Shown: in pieces, positions 58,401 through 64,000 of the stretch
Layout of the letters: each line of letters opens with the position of its first letter
How positions within the stretch are numbered: the first letter of the stretch is position 1
Origin: Spirosoma radiotolerans
GTDB taxonomy: Bacteria > Bacteroidota > Bacteroidia > Cytophagales > Spirosomataceae
Reading direction: 5' to 3'
Length of the DNA: 64,000 nucleotides
Assembly (NCBI RefSeq): GCF_000974425.1
Contig: NZ_CP010429.1
Location: 3,224,001-3,288,000 of the forward strand
Notes under the pieces: model-generated
What the model was told of the DNA's origin: nothing
Seen by the model: the letters and a program-made list of their open reading frames with translations, nothing else
Database searches by the model: none
Program-made: the position numbers and the translations under genes

Positions 58401-58721
58401 ATCGAGGGCGGCAATGTTTACGTCGGTGCCCACTTTGAACGTCACGTTCATGGTCATCCGACCGTCATTGGTAGCGTTGGTCTGCACATAGTCCATACCT
58501 GGTGTACCATTCACCTGGGTTTCAATAGGGGTGGCAACGGTTTGTTCCACCGTTTGGGCATCGGCTCCGGTATAGGTGCCGGTTACCTGAACCACCGGGG
58601 GTGTAATGTCCGGATACTGGCTGACAGGTAAGCTTAACAGGGCCAGTACGCCCATGACAACGATCACGATAGACGCGACGATGGCGGTAACTGGCCGATT
58701 TATAAATATTTCTGCGAACAT
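55500..58721 (-). CDS. RND efflux pump, inner-membrane transporter (HAE1/AcrB-type)
   Basis: This 1073-aa proton-driven pump has the RND architecture: N-terminal helix, porter domain, helices 2-6, a second large periplasmic part and helices 8-12. The charge relay Asp-Asp is in G-I-V-V-D-D-A-I-V-V-V-E (TM4, ~residues 405-416). Motif A (G-x-x-L-x-x-x-x-x-P-x-x-x-F-x-P) is represented by V-F-V-P-V-G-F-I-P-G. The ends I-N-R-P-V-T-A-I-V-A and the short hydrophilic C-terminal tail (K-P-Q-E-P-A-R-P) are usual. It exports drugs, detergents or dyes with the adaptor and TolC genes immediately upstream. Confidence 0.96.
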   Translation of the reverse strand: MFAEIFINRPVTAIVASIVIVVMGVLALLSLPVSQYPDITPPVVQVTGTYTGADAQTVEQTVATPIETQVNGTPGMDYVQTNATNDGRMTMNVTFKVGTDVNIAALDVQNRVGIAQPQLPQEVTRLGVVVRKRNPSLFMLVAMYSPKGTHNVSFLDNYTNIYIRDALLRVPGVGDIFSRADDFSMRIWIKPDRLAQLGLTPDDVVAALQEQNLQVAGGSVGASPQPASQAFEYSVFTNSRLSKEDDFRKIIVRSDPSKGSLVYLSDVARVQLGKFSYASNSFVDGKRASYLLVYQLPGSNALETAKGVYAAMDNLKKTFPKDIEYVVPFESVSVIQVSIGEVVETLLEALGLVILVVFLFLQSWRATLITLLAIPVSIVGTFALFVPLGFTINTLTLFAFVLAIGIVVDDAIVVVEAVQVNIDKGMTPKEATREAMREISAPVIAIALILAAVFVPVGFIPGIVGRLYQQFAITIAVSVLISAFVALSLTPALCTLLLRPMHIDEKATGLNKFFYKFNQWFERVTTAYSNGVQRLIKATPLVIVGLIVVYVGTGLLFRAKPTGFIPTEDEGRLIVTYEIPEAASTTRSLEVLNKVMGILKQQPYVAHFAALGGLNAITFASKSNSGTVFMQLKPWEERKERNMQADSLVVKLQKALAGLNDARPQVLQPPAIPGLGQSSGFTFEIQQRESNDDVRAFDNVVQNFLVEANKRPEISRAFTYFTAKSPAYRVDVDRDKCKKLGISVSSVYTTMQTLLGSQYVNDFIIYGRKFRVVAQADTMYRADIKALNQYYVRNGAGQLVPISTVIKTSVIENAPLISHFNLFRSVELNGGAKPGYSTSQANDALREVAAKVLPAGYAYDFGGLSREEINAGSSSIYIFMLSIGFVFLFLAALYESWSVPFSVLLSVPIGALGAITALIIFPYLTNNVYAQIGLITLIGLAAKNAILIVEFAKERVDKGEDLLESTIEAVRLRLRPILMTSLAFILGVFPLALATGAGGVARATIGRTVLGGMLAATSLAIFVVPVLYVAISKLAYGKKGLEKLKENAKKDEKPQEPARPVAQAVPANGQNHD

Positions 58722-58741
58722 GAGTCAGAGAGTGAAAGAGC

Positions 58742-58833
58742 GAACGAGCAAAAGATGGAAAGAGTGAATCGCCTGAACAGAGTGAATTGGGTACTTACTG
58801 CTTCCATTCACTCCTTCCATCTTTCGCTCGTTC
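58742..58833. repeat. GAGY-GAAN tetranucleotide-period hairpin
   Basis: Arms 58742-58769 and 58806-58833 pair at 26 of 28 positions; the repeat character starts at ~58724 and ends ~58840. Units include GAGC GAAC GAGC AAAA GATG GAAA GAGT GAAT. It fills the 124-base gap between the adaptor stop (58846) and the pump start (58721). Confidence 0.9.
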
Positions 58834-58845
58834 ACTCATTTATTT

Positions 58846-60009
58846 TTATTTTGCGGCTGTTTGTCGATTGTTGGAGTCGCCCTTCGCAGTACCTTCCTGA
58901 CCTGAAGAGGTAACCCGCACTTTAGCGCCTTCACGTACTTTCTGGGTTCCTTCCGTCACCACCAGTTCTCCTTCGTTCAGGCCATTCTTAACAATCACTT
59001 TATCGTTGATGCGGGCTCCCAGCGTTACTTTCTTCTGGGTCACTTTACTACTATCGCCAACCACGTAAACGAAGTATTCACTCATCTGCTCGGTTACGGC
59101 CTGGTATGGAATCAGCAACTGAGGCTGGCCCGTACTATTTTTTACCCGAACATTGGCGTTAAGTCCTACTTTCAACTCCTTATTTGGATTAGGAAAAGCT
59201 ACCCGAACGCGTAACGTCCCCGTTTGCGGGTCAACGGCGCGGTCAACAATGCGCACGGAGCCGGGGTATTTATAGGTAGTTCCATCAGGCAGCACCAACA
59301 GGAGCGTCGAATCCCGAGCAACGTTCTTCTGATTTTGCAATCGCACAAAACGTGGTATTTCAGCGGCATCTACCTGAAGGTCAGCCGAAATCGGGTTGTC
59401 CGAAGAAATTGTGTTCAGAGGGGTCGACCCCGGTGCTACAGCCGCGCCAAGCCGTACCTGCGAGATACCAATCGTTCCGTCAAGGGGTGCGTAAATTGTG
59501 GTGTATTTCAAATTCGTACCGACCTGCCGAATTGTCGCCTGAGCCGCTTCAACCTGCATTCGAGTGGCCTCCAGCGACGCATTGGCATTGTCGACCAATT
59601 GCTTGGCAACCGCGTCCTGCTGCGCTAGGGTGTTATAGCGATCGGCGTCTTTCTGAGCCCGGTTCAGGTTCGCTTTCTGAACATTGAGGTTTGCCACCGC
59701 CTGGTCGTAGCCAGCCCGGTATTGCTGTGGATCAATGGTATAGAGCTTTTGCCCTTTACGAACCTGCTGCCCATCCTGAAAGAAAATACCCGTGATATTG
59801 CCAGACACCTGCGGCTGAATTTCTACCTCGACCAGAGCCGTTATTGTGGCTGGGAATAGATCGTAGTAGGTAGCATTTCCCCGCTCTGCCTTCACGGCAG
59901 AAACAGCAGTTGGTGGTGGAGGAGCCTGCTGCTGGTCGTCTTTTTTGCCGCCACAGGCAGCCAGGAACACTCCTCCAGTCAGTAAAATCAGGTGATTGAA
60001 AAGCTTCAT
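58846..60009 (-). CDS. RND efflux periplasmic adaptor, lipoprotein
   Basis: This 387-aa lipoprotein has a lipobox L-A-A-C (Cys19). The membrane-fusion layout follows. The first lipoyl half is V-E-V-E-I-Q-P-Q-V-S-G-N-I-T-G, an alpha-helical hairpin covers about 95-165, and the second lipoyl half is I-Y-A-P-L-D-G-T-I-G. The barrel shows D-P-Q-T-G-T-L-R-V-R-V-A-F-P-N and the membrane-proximal part V-V-T-E-G-T-Q-K-V-R-E-G. It bridges the pump and TolC. It is co-oriented with both genes. Confidence 0.95.
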   Translation of the reverse strand: MKLFNHLILLTGGVFLAACGGKKDDQQQAPPPPTAVSAVKAERGNATYYDLFPATITALVEVEIQPQVSGNITGIFFQDGQQVRKGQKLYTIDPQQYRAGYDQAVANLNVQKANLNRAQKDADRYNTLAQQDAVAKQLVDNANASLEATRMQVEAAQATIRQVGTNLKYTTIYAPLDGTIGISQVRLGAAVAPGSTPLNTISSDNPISADLQVDAAEIPRFVRLQNQKNVARDSTLLLVLPDGTTYKYPGSVRIVDRAVDPQTGTLRVRVAFPNPNKELKVGLNANVRVKNSTGQPQLLIPYQAVTEQMSEYFVYVVGDSSKVTQKKVTLGARINDKVIVKNGLNEGELVVTEGTQKVREGAKVRVTSSGQEGTAKGDSNNRQTAAK

Positions 60010-60122
60010 AAATGATTTGTTCCGGGTCGCCGGTACGAGTTACTATAGGCCGTTTATTCGTAGAATCCAGGGGTATATTCAGAGTTTACAGACAACCGGC
60101 AAATGAGTTTTATGGTCCTTTA

Positions 60123-61469
60123 CTATTGTTGAAATTGAATAATGCCTAATGCCTGCTGAACATCTAATTTACTGATTAACACCTGATACAAGGCATTGAA
60201 TACATTGAGTCGTGCAGTTCTCAGATCGGCTTCGGCAATGGTCACATCCAGATACGTTTTTATGCCGGATCGGTACTGAAGGTTAATCACTCGATACACA
60301 TCTTCAGCCAGCAGTTGGTTTTCCCGAAGCGCCAGATAGTTAGACAAACTACCCTTGTAATTGGCCAGCGCCTGGGCATATTCAGCATCGACAGCACTGG
60401 TCAGGGCGGCCAGGTCCCAGTTCAACCGCTGAACTTGTAATTCGGCAATTTTAGTCTGCTGAATTCGTCGTCCTCCCTGAAAAATGGGTAGTGCGAGCGA
60501 TAAGCCAATGGCTGAGTTTGGAAACGATGTATTGTAAATCTGACTGAAGGCATTATTCTGATACAGTAAATTATAATTACCAAAAGCCGATACGGATGGC
60601 AGATAAGCCCATCGGTTGTAGCGCACGTTAGCGGCCAGCAGGCGGCCCTGCGTTTGCAGTAGTTGATATTCTATCCGACTCTGTGGATTGGCCAGCAGGG
60701 TTGTATCCAGACTAACCTCGTTTGCCAGTTGAAGTGTGTCGTAGGTTAAGTTGAGTACCCCATTGGGTGGATAACCCATGAGTTGCTTCAACGTTTGCAC
60801 CTTTGCTCCTACCAGATCCCGATATTGCTTTTGCTGGGCTCGGGAATTGTTGAGCGCAATCCGCGCCCGTTGCGGGTCCGTTCGGTCAACGATGCCGCCC
60901 TGATACTGGTTGGACGCATCCTGAAGGCTCCGTTGCAGCCGGACAATGTCCTCGCTTAGTATATCCACCTGCCGCTGCGTCAGAATAACATCATAAAAGG
61001 CTTTGCTGACGTTGACAACTACGTCGATCTTGTTTCTGACCGTATTTTGGGAAGCCTGTGCGCGGTACGCATCGGCAGTTCGGCTGGCCAGCAACACATC
61101 CCGATTAAAAATACTTTGCGTTACCGACAACGAAGCGGTCGATGTGTTCTTTGCCCCAATCGTTCGGGGAACGCTCTCTCCGGTAGTTGGATCAGGAAAG
61201 ATCGTTGTTGGTAACTTAATGTTGTGAATGAGGTTGTACCCAGCGGCAATCTGCGGATACCAGGCGGCCAGCGCACTTTGAACCGTCCGTTCGGCAATTT
61301 CCTGATCAATGACTGACTGGCGAACAATAGGCTGATGGCCTAAAGCATACTGAATACAATCGGGCAGGTAAGCCTGTCTGGCTAAAGAGTCTGCTGTTTT
61401 TTGCGCGAAAACCGAACCCGAACATGCGCTGATAACTCCAAGAAGGAGAATAAACCAACAATTCTTCAT
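60123..61469 (-). CDS. TolC-family outer-membrane protein of the RND system
   Basis: This 448-aa protein has a signal peptide (residues 1-22, ending S-V-F-A-Q) and two TolC repeats. The first has C-I-Q-Y-A-L-G-H-Q-P and A-A-W-Y-P-Q-I-A-A-G-Y-N-L. The second has Y-L-P-S-V-S-A-F-G-N-Y-N-L, I-G-L-S-L-A-L-P-I-F-Q-G-G-R-R and L-Q-Y-R-S-G-I-K-T-Y-L-D-V. These are hallmark strand-helix junctions of outer-membrane factors. It is the first gene of the efflux operon (TolC, adaptor, pump). Confidence 0.95.
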   Translation of the reverse strand: MKNCWFILLLGVISACSGSVFAQKTADSLARQAYLPDCIQYALGHQPIVRQSVIDQEIAERTVQSALAAWYPQIAAGYNLIHNIKLPTTIFPDPTTGESVPRTIGAKNTSTASLSVTQSIFNRDVLLASRTADAYRAQASQNTVRNKIDVVVNVSKAFYDVILTQRQVDILSEDIVRLQRSLQDASNQYQGGIVDRTDPQRARIALNNSRAQQKQYRDLVGAKVQTLKQLMGYPPNGVLNLTYDTLQLANEVSLDTTLLANPQSRIEYQLLQTQGRLLAANVRYNRWAYLPSVSAFGNYNLLYQNNAFSQIYNTSFPNSAIGLSLALPIFQGGRRIQQTKIAELQVQRLNWDLAALTSAVDAEYAQALANYKGSLSNYLALRENQLLAEDVYRVINLQYRSGIKTYLDVTIAEADLRTARLNVFNALYQVLISKLDVQQALGIIQFQQ

Positions 61470-61845
61470 AAATCAATGAGTGGCAATCGTATCCGCAGTT
61501 GATACTAGTCAACAACGTGTACTATCCAACAACTGTTTCTGATCGCTCTTTTGTTCACTCGTAATAATAAATTAATTAACGATCTTTGATTACTTAAGTA
61601 ATTTTCTTCAAATAAAATCAGCAAATTCACTAAGCCTATACCCCTAATAATCAGCAACATAGGTAACCCTTAAATTTAAATAGCTAATTACTTCACTGGC
61701 AGCTTTAATTAGCGAAGCGTATATCCCTTACTTAGTTAGTGGTTTTTCGGCAAGTATTCATTCGTTTCAAAACAACTTGGTCTGGGTTTGTCAAACCCGC
61801 TCAAAGCCCGTAATTTCGGGGCTTTATCAGCAGCGATTAAGCGAC
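61470..61845. other. Divergent intergenic region, AT-rich, nothing identified
   Basis: This 376-base gap lies between the TolC start and the glnS start. Both promoters should be here. I see no exact TAnnTTTG with a spaced -33; GATCTTTG at ~61582 is near. No hairpins or small genes are evident. The upstream part of the glnS open frame (61777-61845) is not counted as coding. Confidence 0.45.
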
Positions 61846-63573
61846 ATGAGTGAAGTAACCAAAGACTCCGACGAATACAGTGCGGCAGACCGCAACAACG
61901 CCGGAGGATCATTGAATTTTATTGAACAGATTGTTGAAGACGATTTAGCGTCGGGCAAGAACGGTGGCCGGGTACATACCCGTTTTCCGCCCGAGCCAAA
62001 CGGCTATCTGCATATTGGCCACGCCAAGTCGATTTGCCTCAACTTCGGTTTGGCAGACAAATACGGCGGGCAGACAAACCTCCGTTTTGATGATACAAAT
62101 CCCGTTACGGAAGATACCGAATACGTCGATTCTATCAAGAATGATGTCCGCTGGCTTGGTTTCAACTGGGAAAATGAATTTTATGCATCTGATTACTTCG
62201 ACCAGATTTACCAGTTTGCTGAAACCCTAATTCTGAAAGGTTTAGCCTACGTCGATGATTCAACGGCCGAGGAAATAGCGGCTCAGAAAGGAACTCCTAC
62301 CGAACCAGGCAAATCGAATCAGTACCGCGACCGGAGCGTCGATGAGAACCTCGATCTGTTCCGGCGCATGAAGGCGGGCGAATATCCTGATGGCGCGAAA
62401 GTGCTACGGGCAAAGGTCGATATGGCCTCGCCAAATATGCAGTTGCGCGACCCGATCATTTACCGCATTAAACACGCGCATCACCACCGTACGGGCGATA
62501 CCTGGTGCATTTATCCCATGTATGATTTTGCCCACGGGCAGTCCGACGCCATTGAGCATATTACCCACTCGTTGTGTACACTGGAGTTTGAGGTACACCG
62601 GCCGTTGTATGAATGGTTTATCGATAAATTAGCCATTTTCCCTTCCCGCCAAATTGAGTTTGCCCGGCTGAACCTGACCTATACGGTCATGAGCAAACGT
62701 AAGTTGAAACTGTTGGTGGAAGAAGGACACGTGACTGGTTGGGACGACCCACGTATGCCAACCATTGCGGGCATTCGTCGGCGGGGCTATACACCGGCCA
62801 GCCTGCGTGAATTTGCTGACCGGATCGGCATTGCCAAACGGGACAACCTGATTGATGTTGGTTTGCTTGAATTCTGCATCCGTGAAGAACTCAACAAAAC
62901 GACCCACCGGGTTATGGCTGTTCTGGACGAGAAGCCCCTTAAGCTCGTCCTGACCAACTACGAAGTTGGCCGTGAGGAAATCATGCGGATTGAAAACAAT
63001 CCCGAAGATCCGGCATCGGGTGAGCGGGATGTGCCGTTTAGTCGGGAGGTGTATATCGAGCGGGATGATTTCATGGAGAACCCGCCCAAGAAGTTCTTCC
63101 GACTATTTCCTGGCGGTATGGTTCGGCTCAAAGGTGCCTACATTATTAAATGCGACGAGGTGGTGAAAGACAATGCGGGCGAGATTATTGAACTGCGTTG
63201 CTCTTACATTCCTGAAAGCCGGAGTGGATCCGATACGTCGGGTATCAACGTCAAAGGCACCATTCACTGGGTGTCGGTACCACACGCCGTAGAAGCCGAA
63301 GTCCGTCTGTATGACCGTCTGTTCTCCGTCGAGAACCCGGCCGCCGACGACCGGGATTTCAAAGAATTATTAAACCCAGATTCACTAACAGTCGTCCGTG
63401 CGTTTGTGGAGCCGTCGCTGGTTGAATCCATTCGGTCGGGTTCGCCAGCCAACGTGCAGTTTATGCGCAAAGGGTACTTCATCAGCGACCCTGATTCTAC
63501 CGCCGAGCGGCCCGTTTTCAACCGGACCGTCACGCTGAAAGACGCCTGGGCGAAAGAGCTAAAGAAGGGTTAG
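61846..63573 (+). CDS. glnS: Glutaminyl-tRNA synthetase
   Basis: This 575-aa class I enzyme charges tRNA-Gln directly with glutamine, so the organism does not depend only on the GatCAB amidation route for Gln-tRNA. The HIGH motif is in [12 protein letters not shown] and the KMSKS equivalent is V-M-S-K-R-K-L. Other family residues include R-F-P-P-E-P, R-F-D-D-T-N-P and Y-P-M-Y-D-F-A-H. The C-terminal anticodon-binding beta-barrels extend to [19 protein letters not shown] 61846 (M-S-E-V-T-K) gives a normal N-terminus; the frame extension upstream is not conserved-like. A degraded copy of the gene's 3' end lies 71 bases downstream. Confidence 0.97.
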   Translation: MSEVTKDSDEYSAADRNNAGGSLNFIEQIVEDDLASGKNGGRVHTRFPPEPNGYLHIGHAKSICLNFGLADKYGGQTNLRFDDTNPVTEDTEYVDSIKNDVRWLGFNWENEFYASDYFDQIYQFAETLILKGLAYVDDSTAEEIAAQKGTPTEPGKSNQYRDRSVDENLDLFRRMKAGEYPDGAKVLRAKVDMASPNMQLRDPIIYRIKHAHHHRTGDTWCIYPMYDFAHGQSDAIEHITHSLCTLEFEVHRPLYEWFIDKLAIFPSRQIEFARLNLTYTVMSKRKLKLLVEEGHVTGWDDPRMPTIAGIRRRGYTPASLREFADRIGIAKRDNLIDVGLLEFCIREELNKTTHRVMAVLDEKPLKLVLTNYEVGREEIMRIENNPEDPASGERDVPFSREVYIERDDFMENPPKKFFRLFPGGMVRLKGAYIIKCDEVVKDNAGEIIELRCSYIPESRSGSDTSGINVKGTIHWVSVPHAVEAEVRLYDRLFSVENPAADDRDFKELLNPDSLTVVRAFVEPSLVESIRSGSPANVQFMRKGYFISDPDSTAERPVFNRTVTLKDAWAKELKKG

Positions 63574-63582
63574 GAATATATA

Positions 63583-63626
63583 TCAATCTGGTGCCATCTA
63601 CTCAAAACTCAATGGCGCCAGATTGA
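63583..63626. repeat. 15-bp inverted repeat after glnS
   Basis: Arms 63583-63597 and 63612-63626 pair at 14 of 15 positions (one G-T pair). It stands between the glnS stop and the duplicated glnS tail. It has no T-tract, so it may be a weak terminator or a duplication scar. Confidence 0.8.
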
Positions 63627-63644
63627 GCTAAAATTGTTAGCAGT

Positions 63645-63716
63645 ATGCCCTATTTCGTTTTCAACCGAACCGTAACGTTGAAAGACGTCTGGGCCAAAGA
63701 GCAGAAGGAGAGATGA
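63645..63716 (+). pseudogene. Duplicated 3'-end fragment of glnS
   Basis: A 23-codon open frame begins with ATG and reads [15 protein letters not shown], nearly the same as the end of GlnRS ([15 protein letters not shown]). Over the first 15 shared codons the DNA differs at five, four of them synonymous. It cannot encode a functional enzyme. It is best read as the remnant of a second glnS-like gene whose remainder is lost. Confidence 0.85.
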
Positions 63717-63941
63717 GATTAAAGAGATAGTTGGTCATAATTTATCATTAAAAAGTATGGCCAACTAGCTTTTATTTGTGGTGCCGGTTTCTTAAAAACC
63801 GATACGGGAAGGTTTCTCAAAACCTCCTTTACTCAACCAGCAGTACGCGGTTTTGAGAAACCGCTCACGTCAGTTTTATGAAACTGATTTCACCGATAAG
63901 ACTTAGAAAACCTGCCTGGATTGTCCTAACTAAGCTACAAT
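63717..63941. other. Palindrome-rich tail before a truncated open frame
   Basis: No gene is supportable here. The region holds AGTTGG..CATA/TATG..CCAACT arms at 63729-63768 and the palindrome cluster at 63781-63886 (separate entry), then ~55 ordinary bases. Confidence 0.55.
63781..63886. repeat. xGGTTT/AAACCx palindrome cluster
   Basis: Four stems lie in tandem. GTGCCGGTTT with AAACCGATAC (63781-63805, 8 of 10) resembles the stem at 38999-39022. AGGTTT with AAACCT (63810-63825), GCGGTTT with AAACCGC (63847-63864) and CAGTTT with AAACTG (63871-63886) are perfect, each with a 4-base loop. The 14 bases 63811-63824 are also the exact complement of 63849-63862, so larger cruciforms can form. Confidence 0.9.
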
Positions 63942-64000
63942 TCACTTTCCGCAGGCGGCACTGCCCGAACAGGCCAGGCTGACGAACAGCTCGGAACGAA
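63942..64000 (-). CDS. C-terminal end of an unidentified minus-strand gene (cut by right edge)
   Basis: A minus-strand frame ends at the TGA at 63944-63942 and is open to the window edge. The last residues read E-L-F-V-S-L-A-C-S-G-S-A-A-C-G-K. Only 18 residues are visible, so no family can be named. The two Cys near the end may matter. Confidence 0.35.
   Translation of the reverse strand, partial: RSELFVSLACSGSAACGK

Noticed and set aside
12237-58833. CRISPR array reading of the repeated intergenic sequences
   Set aside because: The repeats are single hairpins with degenerate units and no regular spacers, and no cas genes are present.
63583-63716. A new short gene after glnS
   Set aside because: Its sequence repeats the GlnRS C-terminus, so a duplicated fragment explains it better than an independent gene.

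Overview
The window looks like a chromosomal segment of a Bacteroidota bacterium of the Cytophagia, most like Spirosoma and relatives. This is inferred from gene content and style; no database search was made. The evidence is: promoters of the Bacteroidota type (TTG/TTTG, a 19-21 bp spacer, then TAnnTTTG), no obvious Shine-Dalgarno sequences, a folP / DUF1599 / BT_3928-like block, a GH92 mannosidase, a TonB-type 'FE-RNKAYGAY' motif, and long FtsX permeases with the N-terminal prefix domain seen in this group. Nearly all of the window is chromosomal housekeeping or accessory sequence. I see no phage, transposase, CRISPR array or plasmid functions.

Layout. 1-5371: partial GH63-like glucosidase, glucose-dehydrogenase-like SDR, small secreted beta-sandwich protein, orphan HTH regulator, UV endonuclease UvsE, helical unknown, SlyD-like PPIase. 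5755-11669: PadR regulator with a TonB-N-terminus-like membrane protein, proS, a Gly/Tyr-rich lipoprotein, a FadL-like outer-membrane protein. 11722-22017: aroK, DoxX/thioredoxin-like protein, DUF1599, folP, tRNA-Lys, gltB and gltD. 22141-29729: an aldehyde-dehydrogenase block (AraC regulator, ALDH, EthD, DUF779, DoxX), small basic disordered proteins, a spore-photoproduct-lyase-like radical SAM protein, and a molybdopterin-fold protein lacking the Mo-ligand Cys. 29945-38832 (minus strand): one export operon, HlyD, TolC, ABC ATPase and two FtsX permeases, followed by an NtrC-type regulator and its histidine kinase. 39286-49504: GH92, DUF4421, quinone oxidoreductase, and an unusual group of membrane-spanning regulators and secreted lectin-like beta-sandwich proteins. 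49674-61469: a PadR regulator with two giant ATPase-less FtsX permeases, then a tripartite RND efflux operon. 61846-64000: glnS, a duplicated fragment of its own 3' end, and a palindrome-rich tail.

The most striking signal is not a gene. Many intergenic gaps, including short gaps inside operons, are filled almost end to end by single hairpins. Their arms are built of degenerate short repeats with a fixed period: 4/8 nt in GAGY-GAAN elements, 7 nt in NGGTTTA and GTAGGAT elements. Repeats within an arm differ from each other, yet the two arms remain near-perfect complements. Other hairpin types (GTG-GGGA-CAC, AGACGCG, xGGTTT/AAACCx, GTCATCCCGAC) fill other gaps, and one seven-gene operon carries three different types. 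Several arms run into the stop codon of the upstream gene. I read these as a set of dispersed post-transcriptional or recombinogenic elements; their origin and function are unknown.
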